Source: Olivibacter oleidegradans
GTDB lineage: Bacteria; Bacteroidota; Bacteroidia; Sphingobacteriales; Sphingobacteriaceae
DNA: 64,000 bases
NCBI RefSeq assembly: GCF_042432805.1
Contig: NZ_JBHLWO010000002.1
Span: 1,860,001-1,924,000 of the forward strand
Direction of reading: 5' to 3'
How positions within the stretch are numbered: the stretch's first letter is position 1; each line of letters begins with the position of its first letter. The notes beneath the pieces were generated by a model. That model did no database searches. It had not been told where the DNA came from and was given only the letters and a program-made list of their open reading frames with translations. A program made the translations under genes and the position numbers. Of the stretch, positions 52,094 to 61,411 are shown piece by piece.

Positions 52094-52858
52094 TTAATCC
52101 CAAACACCATTTTCGGCTGTTAGAATCAATGGTTTTCCATCTGTAACGACAATGGTATGTTCATGTTGTACGGCATAGCCACCTTTATTGCCAACTAAAG
52201 TCCATCCGTCCGGCTGTTCAACGGCGAGGGTAGAATCAGTAGCTATAAAAGTTTCGATGGCTACCACCGAATTTTTCTTAAATCTTCTTCTATCAAAGCG
52301 ATCTTTATAGTTTAGGATATTATCCGGTTCTTCGTGTAGGCTCTTCCCGATGCCATGTCCAGCTAAATTCTTTATAACTTTATAACCCTCCTTCTTTGCC
52401 TCTCTCTCCATTACTTCGCCAATATCAGCAATCCGGACACCACCTCTAATACGATTAATTGCCATTTGCAGAATACGCTTGGAAGTATGTATCAAATGCA
52501 TTTTTTTATGAATATCCTTTCCCAATATAAAAGAGCTTCCATTGTCTGCCCAAAACCCATTCAATTCAGCCGATACATCAATGTTCACTAAATCCCCTTC
52601 CTGAAGTACGCGTTCCGCAGAAGGGATACCATGAGCGACTTCGTTGTTGACACTAATACAGGTGCACCCAGGGAAACCATAGCTCAGTGCCGGAGCTGAC
52701 CTTGCACCGTATGTTTGCAAGATCTCAGCGCCAAAGTCATCTAATTCCTTCGTCGTCATCCCAGGCTTAGCATAGGTCTGCATTGCCTTCAATGTCGTTG
52801 CTACGATCTTGCCTATTTTCATCATTCCAACCAATTCTGATTCTTTACTTATTGACAT
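52094..52858 (-). CDS. map: Methionine aminopeptidase, type I
   Basis: A 254-aa cytosolic metallopeptidase removing the initiator Met. Landmarks are the conserved His in NNEVAHGIPS, metal ligands D in VNIDVSAELNGFWADNG (two Asp), H in KNLAGHGIGKSLHEEP, E in VAIETF, and E in QHEHTIVVTDGK. The substrate-pocket segment reads WADNGSSF rather than the commoner H/G-D-T-S-x-T-F, which marks a divergent subgroup. In Bacteroidota the main map gene usually sits in the ribosomal protein operon, so this may be an extra copy. It has its own promoter (52912-52942) and ends 33 bases before the helicase gene, with which it could be co-transcribed. Confidence 0.95.
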   Translation of the reverse strand: MSISKESELVGMMKIGKIVATTLKAMQTYAKPGMTTKELDDFGAEILQTYGARSAPALSYGFPGCTCISVNNEVAHGIPSAERVLQEGDLVNIDVSAELNGFWADNGSSFILGKDIHKKMHLIHTSKRILQMAINRIRGGVRIADIGEVMEREAKKEGYKVIKNLAGHGIGKSLHEEPDNILNYKDRFDRRRFKKNSVVAIETFIATDSTLAVEQPDGWTLVGNKGGYAVQHEHTIVVTDGKPLILTAENGVWD

Positions 52859-52911
52859 ATTATTTATTTAAGTCATTCTAATTAAAGCTAAAAGCCTTGT
52901 TCTCTTGTTAA

Positions 52912-52942
52912 CAAACTTAGAGAATTTACCGCTCATATACAA
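52912..52942 (-). promoter_or_regulatory. Promoter of map
   Basis: On the minus strand TTG (52942-52940), 20-base spacer, TAAGTTTG (52919-52912). Expected leader about 47 bases. The sequence around the -7 box is shared with the promoter at 44439-44469. Confidence 0.65.
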
Positions 52943-53129
52943 TCGTGTGCCTCATCGTTCAGTCATTCGACGCGGCGCCATTGAATTTTTAATCGTAAAA
53001 ATTGCTTAAAAAATACAGAATTATTGAATATTAGTTGGAATTTAGCTGAGGAAGGGCTCAATCGCTTGAAACGATAAGTGAAACAAAACAAGTATGCTCA
53101 TTAATGACTTAACAATAAATTACTTGAAA

Positions 53130-53600
53130 ATGAAAATAGGTCTAGCTGCAGATCATGCGGGCTTCGAGCAGAAGCAGCAACTGCTTAAACAACTAAGTGA
53201 AAAAGGTTTTGATGTGACCGATTATGGTGCTACTAGTTACAATGCCACAGATGATTATCCGGATGTTATTAAGCCGTTGGGCCTCGCTTTGGCAAAGGGC
53301 GAGGTAACAAGAGGTATTGCCATCTGCGGAAGCGGCGTAGGTGTATCGGTTGCTGCCAATAAAATTCCCGGGGTGCGAGCGGCGCTTGTAACCGAGACTT
53401 ATTCTGCACACCAAGGTGTAGAACATGATGATATGAACCTGCTCTGTCTAGGGGGAAGAGTAATCGGGCCCCAACTGATATGGGAACTGGTAGAAACTTT
53501 TTTAAAGGCCCGGTATATTGGAGAGGAACGCTTCCAACGTCGCCTTGATAAAATAATTGCATTAGAACAACAGTTTGCAACGTTTAAAAATATAGATTAG
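53130..53600 (+). CDS. rpiB: Ribose 5-phosphate isomerase B
   Basis: A 156-aa LacAB/RpiB family isomerase interconverting ribose 5-phosphate and ribulose 5-phosphate. It starts MKIGLAADHAGFEQKQ, the usual family N-terminus. An upstream in-frame ATG (53094) would add 12 residues not expected in the family. Active-site motifs are AADHAG, GICGSGVGVSVAANK with the catalytic Cys, and VEHDDMNLLCLGGRVIG. It heads a rightward pentose phosphate cluster, 43 bases before gnd. Confidence 0.93.
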   Translation: MKIGLAADHAGFEQKQQLLKQLSEKGFDVTDYGATSYNATDDYPDVIKPLGLALAKGEVTRGIAICGSGVGVSVAANKIPGVRAALVTETYSAHQGVEHDDMNLLCLGGRVIGPQLIWELVETFLKARYIGEERFQRRLDKIIALEQQFATFKNID

Positions 53601-53643
53601 CACAAAAACAGATTCAGAAGACTCAATAATAAAATTATACTAT

Positions 53644-55059
53644 ATGGAATCATTCGATTTTGGCATTGTAGGCCTAGGTGTTATGGGCAGAAACCTACTA
53701 CTCAATATGGCTGACCATCAATTTGCCGTGGCGGGGTTAGACTTAGATGCGGCAAAAGCCAATTCATTGGAAAGCGAAGCGGATACAGGGCAGCGTGTAA
53801 AAGGCACTACCGCTCCTGAGGAATTTGTTAAACTCATTAAACGTCCGCGTGCTATTATGCTACTTGTTCCTGCGGGCAATCCGGTAGACGCCGCGATTGA
53901 AACGCTTCTTCCCTATCTCGAAGAAGGCGACATCGTCATCGATGGCGGAAACACCTATTTTCCGGATACGGACAGGCGGGTTGCCAGCCTTGCAGAAAAA
54001 AAAATACATTTCTTCGGTATGGGAATTTCCGGTGGCGAAAAAGGTGCGCGTTTCGGTCCTAGTATGATGCCGGGTGGCGATAAAAAAGCCTACGAGCGTC
54101 TTCGCCCAATATTCGAAGCAATTGCCGCTAAAGTAGATGGCGAACCTTGTGTGGCTTATCTCGGCAATGGTTCGGCAGGTAATTATGTTAAAATGGTGCA
54201 TAATGGTATAGAATACGGCATCATGCAGCTCATTGCCGAAACGTACGATTTACTAAAAAGAGGATACGCTTTTGATGATGAAACCCTCCAGCAGACTTTC
54301 GAAGAATGGAATCAAGGCGAACTTCAGTCATTCTTAATTGAGATAACAGGTGAAGTCTTGAAAAAATATGATGATGAAACCGGCCAGCGATTGATTAATC
54401 TGATCTCCGATCGTGCACGCGCCAAAGGTACAGGAAAATGGACCTCACAAAATGCGATGGATCTACAAGTCCCCATCCCATCCATCGACGTGGCTGTGAA
54501 TATGCGTGACATATCCATTTATAAAGAAGAACGTATACAGGCGGCCGAGCAACTTACCTGGGATTATACGGTTGGCTCTATTGACGCCAATGAAAAGTCG
54601 GCCCTGCAAGAAAAAGTAAAGAATGCATTTTATTTTGCTATGATTACCATTTATGCACAAGGCCTGGCGCAACTCCATGTAGCCTCCAAAACATATGATT
54701 ATGGTTTAAACCTAGAAGAGGTTGCCAAAATATGGCGCGGCGGTTGTATTATTAGGGCCCTGTGTCTAGAAGATTTTCGTCAAGCTTACAAACGTACGGC
54801 TTCGCTACCTAATATTTTGTTAGACAAAGAAATCGGTCGTAAACTAGTAGATAGACAGGCTGATTTACGAGCGATTGTGAAGGAAGCAGTTGACAAAGGC
54901 ATTCCGGTTCCGGCTTTTATGTCGTCTTTAGCCTATTTCGATGCTTACAGAAGCGCTACGCTTCCGACGAATCTGATTCAGGCGCAACGCGACTACTTTG
55001 GTGCTCATCTTTACGAACGCACCGACAAGCCAGGTACATTTCATACACAATGGGACTAA
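53644..55059 (+). CDS. gnd: 6-phosphogluconate dehydrogenase, decarboxylating
   Basis: A 471-aa enzyme of the oxidative pentose phosphate pathway, converting 6-phosphogluconate to ribulose 5-phosphate with NADP+. The N-terminal nucleotide fold has GLGVMGRNLLLN. The catalytic region has GISGGEKGARFGPSMMPGG, GNGSAGNYVKMVHNGIEYG (catalytic Lys and the IEYG substrate site), and IWRGGCIIRA. The C-terminal tail HTQWD is intact. Length matches the long dimeric form (about 470). In operon with zwf and pgl. Confidence 0.98.
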   Translation: MESFDFGIVGLGVMGRNLLLNMADHQFAVAGLDLDAAKANSLESEADTGQRVKGTTAPEEFVKLIKRPRAIMLLVPAGNPVDAAIETLLPYLEEGDIVIDGGNTYFPDTDRRVASLAEKKIHFFGMGISGGEKGARFGPSMMPGGDKKAYERLRPIFEAIAAKVDGEPCVAYLGNGSAGNYVKMVHNGIEYGIMQLIAETYDLLKRGYAFDDETLQQTFEEWNQGELQSFLIEITGEVLKKYDDETGQRLINLISDRARAKGTGKWTSQNAMDLQVPIPSIDVAVNMRDISIYKEERIQAAEQLTWDYTVGSIDANEKSALQEKVKNAFYFAMITIYAQGLAQLHVASKTYDYGLNLEEVAKIWRGGCIIRALCLEDFRQAYKRTASLPNILLDKEIGRKLVDRQADLRAIVKEAVDKGIPVPAFMSSLAYFDAYRSATLPTNLIQAQRDYFGAHLYERTDKPGTFHTQWD

Positions 55060-55165
55060 GAGGTTAATTATAGCAGTATCCATTTTTTATATGTTTTAAA
55101 CCATCTAAAAGAGATCTGCCATAATTACTAGTTCGACAGAAAACAAAAAAGAAAAGAACAAGAAC

Positions 55166-56680
55166 ATGAAAACAGGTAAAAAGGCAACTCCTACCATTAT
55201 CGTAATTTTTGGAGGAACCGGCGATTTAGCTAAAAGAAAATTAATTCCCGCATTCTATAATTTATATTTAGACGGTTGGATGCCTGAAAAGTTCGCCATT
55301 ATCGGATTGGGAAGGACCGAGTTAGATGATGAACAATATAATAATCATTTGCATGAAGGGCTGATCGAATTTTCACGAAAAGGCAAACCGGATGAAGCAC
55401 AATGGGCTAGCTTTAAAAAAAATGTCTCCTATTTTAAATCAAATATCAACAATACCGGTGATTATTCCGTATTGGCCGAAAAGCTAGATAAAATTGATGC
55501 TGAGTGGGGCATGCGAGCCAACCGCCTATTTTACTTGTCGGTAGCGCCTCAATTTATTGAAGCGGTAACCGTCAACCTACATGACAGCAAACTGGCATCA
55601 GAACCCGTTTCCGATCGGATTATTATAGAGAAACCATTTGGTCATAACAAAGAAACCGCGATTGAGTTAAATAATTTATTAACACGTACGTTTCAGGAAG
55701 AACAAATCTATCGAATTGATCACTATCTTGGTAAAGAAACCGTACAGAATATTTTGGCTTTTCGCTTTGCGAATGCGTTATTTGAACCCCTGTGGAATCG
55801 AAATTATATTGATTCCGTACAGATCACGGTAGCTGAACAGGTAGGTGTCGAAGAGCGTGGGGGGTATTATGAGGGTTCCGGTGCTTTACGTGATATGATC
55901 CAAAATCACTTACTCCAAATTCTTTGTATGGTGGCTATGGAAGCGCCGGTTTCGTTTCAAGCAGAAGAAATAAGAAATCGAAAAGTAGATGTGCTAAGAG
56001 CTGTCAGACGAATTAAACCGGAGGATGTACATCGTTACGCCGTTCGAGGTCAATACGATGCGGGGTGGATACAAGGAAAAAAAGTTCCGGGGTATCGGGA
56101 AGAGCCGGAGGTGTCTCCAAAATCTAACACAGAGACTTACGTCGCCATTAAATTTTACCTAGATAATTGGCGTTGGCAAGGAGTGCCATTTTATTTACGA
56201 ACGGGTAAAAGGATGCAAGAAAAAACGTCTTCCATCACCATACAATTCCGGCCCGTTCCACACTCCACTTTCCCTGAAAGTCAATCGGATAGCCTTATGC
56301 CTAATCGACTGACAATTAACATACAACCTCAGATGGATATCCGCCTGCGTTTCATGGCTAAAAAGACCGGATTAGAAATGAACCTTAACCCGGCAGAAAT
56401 GATATTCGACTACGACACCTGCTCAACCCAAACACCCGAAGCTTATGAAACCTTGCTTTTGGACGCTATGCGCGGGGACACAACGTTGTTTATGCGATCC
56501 GATCAGGTAGAAGAAGCATGGGATGTAATTATGCCAATATTGGACACTTGGGAATCCAGAGAATCGCTTGATTTTCCAAATTACGCGGCCGGTACTTGGG
56601 GACCCGAAAATGCCGAGGCATTAATTGCCCGCGATGGGCATGTATGGGCAACAAACCTCCACCCGAAAGAACACCACTAA
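55166..56680 (+). CDS. zwf: Glucose-6-phosphate 1-dehydrogenase
   Basis: A 504-aa cytosolic enzyme for the first step of the oxidative pentose phosphate pathway. NADP-binding FGGTGDLAKRKLIPA near the N-terminus, then IIEKPFGHNKETA and the active-site RIDHYLGKETVQNI with its catalytic His. NRLTINIQPQMDIRLRFMAK and LLLDAMRGDTTLFMRSDQVE are typical of the C-terminal domain. The start ATG follows a 106-base gap after gnd, which may hold a promoter though no perfect TAnnTTTG was seen. The stop is 10 bases before pgl. Confidence 0.98.
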   Translation: MKTGKKATPTIIVIFGGTGDLAKRKLIPAFYNLYLDGWMPEKFAIIGLGRTELDDEQYNNHLHEGLIEFSRKGKPDEAQWASFKKNVSYFKSNINNTGDYSVLAEKLDKIDAEWGMRANRLFYLSVAPQFIEAVTVNLHDSKLASEPVSDRIIIEKPFGHNKETAIELNNLLTRTFQEEQIYRIDHYLGKETVQNILAFRFANALFEPLWNRNYIDSVQITVAEQVGVEERGGYYEGSGALRDMIQNHLLQILCMVAMEAPVSFQAEEIRNRKVDVLRAVRRIKPEDVHRYAVRGQYDAGWIQGKKVPGYREEPEVSPKSNTETYVAIKFYLDNWRWQGVPFYLRTGKRMQEKTSSITIQFRPVPHSTFPESQSDSLMPNRLTINIQPQMDIRLRFMAKKTGLEMNLNPAEMIFDYDTCSTQTPEAYETLLLDAMRGDTTLFMRSDQVEEAWDVIMPILDTWESRESLDFPNYAAGTWGPENAEALIARDGHVWATNLHPKEHH

Positions 56681-56690
56681 AAATTTCAAG

Positions 56691-57410
56691 ATGATTAACG
56701 TTTTCAAAGATATTGATACACTGAGCAAAAGTGCGGCTGAGCATTTTGTACAAATCGCCCAACATGCAATCGAGTCGAGCGGTCGGTTTTCCGTAGCGCT
56801 AACGGGAGGGAGCTCTCCTATTCAGCTCTATCACTTACTTGCTGAACAGCCCTATGTAGAACAAATCGATTGGACGAAAGTATTTGTTTTCTGGGGAGAT
56901 GAGCGGTGGGTACCGTTAACCGACGACAAGAGCAATGCAAAAATGGCATTTGAAACGCTGTTAGACCATGTTCCCATTCCAAAAAATCAAATTTTCCCGA
57001 TGTGGAAGGCAAATACTACACCGGAGGTTTATGCATTGGAATATGAACAACTATTACAAACGCATTTTGGTACGAATCCACAATTTGACCTGATATTATT
57101 GGGCATGGGAGAAGATGGGCATACGGCTTCTTTATTTCCGAACACGGCCGTTTTAAAAGAGAAAAAAAAATGGGTCGAGGCCTACTACTTGGAACCGCAA
57201 CAGATGTATCGCATTACATTAACAGCCCCTCTTATTAATCAAGCGAAAGTTATTGCTTTTATTACTTACGGAAAAGGTAAAGCAAAAGCACTTTATGAAG
57301 TCTTACACGGGGAACCCAATCCAAGCCAGTATCCATCGCAGTTGATTAGGCCGGCTCAGGGTGAGGTTTACTGGTTCGTAGATGAGGCCGCCGCAAATCG
57401 AGTGAGATAA
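56691..57410 (+). CDS. pgl: 6-phosphogluconolactonase (DevB type)
   Basis: A 239-aa enzyme hydrolysing 6-phosphogluconolactone between Zwf and Gnd. Motifs are ALTGGSSPIQLYHLLAE, FWGDERWVPLTDDKSNAKMA and LLGMGEDGHTASLFPNT, the last with the catalytic His. The ATG at 56691 gives the normal family N-terminus (MINVFKDIDTLSKSAAEHF). An earlier in-frame ATG at 56625 would overlap zwf and add 22 unrelated residues. The 10-base spacing after zwf implies one transcript. Confidence 0.95.
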   Translation: MINVFKDIDTLSKSAAEHFVQIAQHAIESSGRFSVALTGGSSPIQLYHLLAEQPYVEQIDWTKVFVFWGDERWVPLTDDKSNAKMAFETLLDHVPIPKNQIFPMWKANTTPEVYALEYEQLLQTHFGTNPQFDLILLGMGEDGHTASLFPNTAVLKEKKKWVEAYYLEPQQMYRITLTAPLINQAKVIAFITYGKGKAKALYEVLHGEPNPSQYPSQLIRPAQGEVYWFVDEAAANRVR

Positions 57411-57435
57411 CCTGGAAGAATTGTATCGCAGAAAG

Positions 57436-57909
57436 ATGAAATATATAACGAGCGGTATCTTTTTCCTCTTCTTCACTACTATTGCCATTTGTCAAACATG
57501 GGTGACAGGCAAAGTCATTCGGATTGCGGACGGGGATACCATTACCCTTTTAGATGAAAATAAACAACAACTGAAAATCCGTTTATATGGTATTGATTGC
57601 CCTGAACGCCGTCAAGACTATGGTATGATAGCGAGGCAGTTTACAGCCGACCGTTGCTTTCGGCAAGTGATAAGAGTCGAAATAAAACAAGCGGATCGTT
57701 ATGGTCGTAAAGTCGGTATCGTTATCCTACCAAATGGAAAAAATTTAAATAAAGAGCTGCTGAAAGCAGGACTTGCATGGCACTATCTTAGCTTTGATCA
57801 TTCAAAAGAATTTGCTGATCTTGAAAGAAACGCAAAGCAAAAAAGAAGAGGCTTATGGCGCATGAACAAGCCGGTTGCTCCCTGGTTATATAGGAAGCAT
57901 GCAGCCTGA
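57436..57909 (+). CDS. Secreted thermonuclease-like protein (SNase domain)
   Basis: A 157-aa protein with a signal peptide (MKYITSGIFFLFFTTIAICQ), followed by one staphylococcal-nuclease domain. Active-site elements are visible: IADGDTITLLD, KIRLYGIDCPERRQDYG (Arg plus Asp and Glu), and ADRYGRKVGIV with the second Arg. The C-terminus reads QKRRGLWRM, as in the family. It probably cleaves DNA or RNA in the periplasm or outside. The ATG at 57436 is chosen over a TTG at 57421. It lies 25 bases after pgl but has no metabolic link to it, and ends at a clear terminator. Confidence 0.9.
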   Translation: MKYITSGIFFLFFTTIAICQTWVTGKVIRIADGDTITLLDENKQQLKIRLYGIDCPERRQDYGMIARQFTADRCFRQVIRVEIKQADRYGRKVGIVILPNGKNLNKELLKAGLAWHYLSFDHSKEFADLERNAKQKRRGLWRMNKPVAPWLYRKHAA

Positions 57910-57916
57910 TTTTATG

Positions 57917-57943
57917 AAGCTGTCGATCAATGATCGGCAGCTT
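57917..57943 (+). terminator. Intrinsic terminator of the pentose phosphate cluster
   Basis: Twelve-bp stem AAGCTGTCGATC / GATCGGCAGCTT (one G-U pair), loop AAT, followed by TTATTTTT. It may also serve the convergent MmcQ gene ending at 57953. Confidence 0.8.
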
Positions 57944-57952
57944 TTATTTTTC

Positions 57953-58297
57953 CTATTCTTTGTTTTTCACTCGTTCCTCCAACCTCTTAGGTGCAATATT
58001 GCAATAGGCCGTTATTACCGCGTCTTTGAAAAGCTCCTCTTCAACGTGATCAAGCAGTAGAAAGGTCCATCCCCGCTTACCCCATTTATTTGGCACTGGA
58101 TAAATACTGGATTTGTTAAATGAGGAAAAAACATATTGATCGATTTCCGAAAGTTTAACGCATGCGCTGTTTTCGAATTCAGAAAGTGTAGCGAAAATCC
58201 TTTTATTAACTACAAAAGATGCTTTATCAAAGTGTGCTCGTTCCATTACTTCAGGAAGTGATAAAGCTAATTCTCTGAATTGACGGATAGTAACCAT
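57953..58297 (-). CDS. MmcQ/YjbR family protein
   Basis: A 114-aa small basic protein of the MmcQ/YjbR double-wing fold (MVTIRQFRELALSLPEVMER at the start, HFDKASFVVNKRIFATLSEF in the middle, and KWGKRGWTFLLLDHVEEELF near the end). Members bind DNA non-specifically or act with unknown partners. It is transcribed alone toward the terminator at the end of the thermonuclease gene. Role here unknown. Confidence 0.88.
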   Translation of the reverse strand: MVTIRQFRELALSLPEVMERAHFDKASFVVNKRIFATLSEFENSACVKLSEIDQYVFSSFNKSSIYPVPNKWGKRGWTFLLLDHVEEELFKDAVITAYCNIAPKRLEERVKNKE

Positions 58298-58608
58298 AAT
58301 GAGGAATCTTAAGATGTTAAATAAATTTACTCAAAACAGATTGGATATACAAAACAATTGTGACATCATTAAAATTCAGTGCTAATTATATAATTCCATT
58401 CATTGACTGTATCTTATCCAATTCAGGCATTGGAGACGATTACACTTCGCAATTAGTTAGTAAAAAGTGCGATAAAATACGGAGATTATTTTTTAAGTTT
58501 GTTCATATTGATAGACAAAAGCCCATTACCGTTTAACTTCCTACTGATCCATTTAAGAAAGATAAGGTGACGGCTATCAACATTGTAAACACTCAACTTA
58601 TAAACAAC
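58298..58608. other. Intergenic region, 311 bases
   Basis: Divergent region between the MmcQ gene and the molybdenum hydroxylase genes. TAAGTTTG at 58494-58501 is a perfect -7 element for the rightward genes, about 107 bases before the ATG, but I see no TTG at the -33 position. An in-frame GTG at 58567 exists but the ATG at 58609 gives the family N-terminus. Nothing else recognised. Confidence 0.5.
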
Positions 58609-59064
58609 ATGGCAAAATATTCAATTCTGGTAAACGATAAAACCTACGAGGTGGATGTAATGGACGACATGCCGCTTTTATGGGTTTTAAGAGATGTACT
58701 GGGTATGCGGGGAACAAAATTTGGATGTGGCAAAGCACTGTGCGGTGCCTGCACGGTCAATTTAGATGACACCGCTATTCGATCATGCAGTTTCCCTATA
58801 TCAGCAGTTGGAAAGGGAAAAATCACCACCATCGAGGGAATTTCGGATCATGGTGATCACCCTGTTCAAAAGGCTTGGGAGCAGTATGTTGTACCGCAAT
58901 GCGGTTATTGTCAAACTGGCCAGATCATGAATGCGGTAGCGCTGTTAAAAAGTAATCCCCGCCCTTCGGAGCAGGAAATCGAACAAGCAATGCAAGGTAA
59001 CTTATGTCGATGTGGTACATATAATCGCATAAAAACAGCTATTTTAAGTATCGCCGGCGCATAG
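58609..59064 (+). CDS. Molybdenum hydroxylase small subunit, 2Fe-2S protein (IorA type)
   Basis: A 151-aa iron-sulfur subunit of the xanthine oxidase family, closest in layout to isoquinoline 1-oxidoreductase alpha. The plant-ferredoxin type cluster uses C40, C45, C48 and C60 (GCGKALCGACTV). The second cluster uses C98, C101, C133 and C135 (PQCGYCQTG, NLCRCGTY). It passes electrons from the molybdenum site of the large subunit encoded 30 bases downstream to an unknown acceptor. No FAD subunit is present, as expected for this subgroup. Confidence 0.94.
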   Translation: MAKYSILVNDKTYEVDVMDDMPLLWVLRDVLGMRGTKFGCGKALCGACTVNLDDTAIRSCSFPISAVGKGKITTIEGISDHGDHPVQKAWEQYVVPQCGYCQTGQIMNAVALLKSNPRPSEQEIEQAMQGNLCRCGTYNRIKTAILSIAGA

Positions 59065-59094
59065 TTTTTATTATCAACCAAGGCAATCAACAAT

Positions 59095-61395
59095 ATGAAC
59101 ATACCTACATTCGATAAAAAAGACCTGAAGAACGTAAGTTCACAAATCTTTAAAGCATCAAGAAGAGATTTTCTAAAAATAGGCGGTATGCTTGCGGGCA
59201 GTTTCGCCCTCGGCGTTAGTTTTTTCAGCTGCAATGAGAAAGGAGAAAAGATCAGTTCCCTCGCTCCCAATGTGTACCTACAGATTACATCTAAAGGAGA
59301 AGTGATCATTATTGCCCATCGTTCTGAAATGGGACAAGGTATACGCACCTCACTTCCCCTTATTGTAGCAGACGAGCTAGGGGCCGATTGGCATAAAGTT
59401 CGCATTGTACAAGCAGAGGGGGATGAAAAGAAATATGGAAGCCAGAACACCGACGGTTCCTTTTCTGTGAGAATGTTTTATAAACCTATGCGCGAGGCCG
59501 GTGCGGTTGCCAAATTATTGCTAATTCAAGCGGCAGTTAAGCTGTGGCAAGTCCCCATTGAGGAATGCGATACCGCTAAAAATCAAGTTGTACACAAAGC
59601 CTCCGGTAAAGCAATTGATTTTGGAGAATTAATAGAATCTGCTAAAAACTCACCTATTCCCCGCATACAAGACATTAAACTAAAGGAAAGACAGCAATTC
59701 ACGTTGATCGGTAAAGCAACACCCATCATAGACCTACACGAAATCGTTAGTGGTACGGCCGTTTTTGGCATCGACGCCGTTGTCGATAATATGAAAATAG
59801 CGGTGATTAAACGCTGTCCTGTGCTAGGTGGTAAAGTAAAATCATATGACGACAAAAAAGCACTGGCTGTGCCTGGCGTACTAAAAGTTATCCCTATTAA
59901 AGGAGGGGATATTCCGCCTACGATTGAAAAACCCTTAAGTGGTGTAGCCGTAATTGCAGCGAATACCTGGGCAGCTATTAAAGGTCGGGACCTTTTAGAC
60001 GTAACTTGGGATTTAGGAGAACATGCTACTTACAACTCCGCGCAACAATTAGAGGAACTGAGTAAAGAGGTTTTGAAAAAAGGTACGCTCAGAAGAAATC
60101 GCGGTAACTTTGATCAAGCAAAAGCACAGGCTAAAAAAGTCATTGAACATACCTATATAGCTCCGTATTTAGCACATGGAACCATCGAACCTCCTAATGC
60201 TTTAGCAGTGGTAAAAGACGGAAAATGCGAAGTTTGGGCCCCAACACAACATCCACAGGGAGCCAGAGACGCCATCGCTCAATTTCTAGGAATTTCCGCG
60301 GAAGATGTAAAAGTCAATGTAACCCTATTGGGTGGCGGTTTTGGAAGGAAATCGAAACCCGATTTTATCGTAGAGGCGGCCTTGTTAGCTAAAGAATCCG
60401 GTTTCCCGATTAAAGTGCAATGGACGCGTGAAGACGATTTGCATCACGATTTCTTTCATGCACTGAGTGTGCAGCGAATTACCGCCACTATTGATCAGAA
60501 CAATCAAATAAGCGGCTGGAACCATCATATAGCCTACCCCTCCATTAGCGCTACTTTTGATGCGTCGGTATTACAACCTGCCGACGGTGAATTGGGCCAA
60601 GGAGCAAGCGACTTTCCTTACAATGTACCTGCCGTCAGGGTGGAAACCCATGATGCAAAAGCACATTTAAGAATTGGATGGCTCCGTTCGGTACGGAATA
60701 TTCCACAGGTTTTTGCCATTGCTACGATGTTGGATGAACTGGCTGAAGCGCGAGGAATAGACCCCGTTCAACAGGCACTATCTCTCCTGGGAGACGATCG
60801 TTCGATCACCTTTGATGAGGAGATGGTGAATGGAAAATATGGTAATTACGGAGAGGATATCAGTACCTATCCTTGGGAGACTGCGCGTATGAAAAAAGTC
60901 ATAGAACGAGTCGCCAAAGAAGCAGGTTGGGGTAAAAAACTACCTGCGGGTTCGGGACTGGGTTTTGCAGCGCATAAAAGTTTTCTGACCTATGTTGCTT
61001 GTATAGTGGAAGTAAAAGTAGGTCCGGATAACAAAATCAATATTCCTCATGTGCATTATGCGGTAGATTGCGGTACGGCAGTCAATACGGATCGAATTAA
61101 ATCACAATTTGAAGGGGGTGCGCAATTCTCTACGAGCATCGCCCTAAAAAGCGAAATCACCGTAGAAAATGGAGCCGTCGTACAAAACAACTTTGATGCT
61201 TATCAAATTGTACGCATGCCCGAGTCACCTCAACAGATTCATGTCCATATTGTGGACAGCGAAGCTAAACCAACCGGCGTTGGTGAACCTCCCGTACCGC
61301 CCTTTACGCCTGCTTTGTGCAACGCCATCTATGCTGCAACCGGAAAAAGGATTTACCGGTTACCTATTGATTTAAAAGAACAACGGAGCTATTAA
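59095..61395 (+). CDS. Molybdenum hydroxylase large subunit with Tat signal (IorB type)
   Basis: A 766-aa molybdopterin-cytosine-dinucleotide binding subunit. A twin-arginine signal (SRRDFLKIGG, residues 22-31, then a hydrophobic stretch ending SFFSC) shows export, folded, with its 2Fe-2S partner; the Cys could be lipidated. Family motifs include EMGQGIRTSLPLIVADELG, VTLLGGGFGRKSKPDF, PAVRVETHDAKAHLRIGWLR and TGVGEPPVPPFTPALCNAI (active-site Glu). Such enzymes oxidise aldehydes or N-heterocycles. The usual companions (cytochrome c, XdhC-like maturation protein, MobA-type transferase) are not in the window. Confidence 0.94.
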   Translation: MNIPTFDKKDLKNVSSQIFKASRRDFLKIGGMLAGSFALGVSFFSCNEKGEKISSLAPNVYLQITSKGEVIIIAHRSEMGQGIRTSLPLIVADELGADWHKVRIVQAEGDEKKYGSQNTDGSFSVRMFYKPMREAGAVAKLLLIQAAVKLWQVPIEECDTAKNQVVHKASGKAIDFGELIESAKNSPIPRIQDIKLKERQQFTLIGKATPIIDLHEIVSGTAVFGIDAVVDNMKIAVIKRCPVLGGKVKSYDDKKALAVPGVLKVIPIKGGDIPPTIEKPLSGVAVIAANTWAAIKGRDLLDVTWDLGEHATYNSAQQLEELSKEVLKKGTLRRNRGNFDQAKAQAKKVIEHTYIAPYLAHGTIEPPNALAVVKDGKCEVWAPTQHPQGARDAIAQFLGISAEDVKVNVTLLGGGFGRKSKPDFIVEAALLAKESGFPIKVQWTREDDLHHDFFHALSVQRITATIDQNNQISGWNHHIAYPSISATFDASVLQPADGELGQGASDFPYNVPAVRVETHDAKAHLRIGWLRSVRNIPQVFAIATMLDELAEARGIDPVQQALSLLGDDRSITFDEEMVNGKYGNYGEDISTYPWETARMKKVIERVAKEAGWGKKLPAGSGLGFAAHKSFLTYVACIVEVKVGPDNKINIPHVHYAVDCGTAVNTDRIKSQFEGGAQFSTSIALKSEITVENGAVVQNNFDAYQIVRMPESPQQIHVHIVDSEAKPTGVGEPPVPPFTPALCNAIYAATGKRIYRLPIDLKEQRSY

Positions 61396-61411
61396 AATAT
61401 ATCGTTATCTA

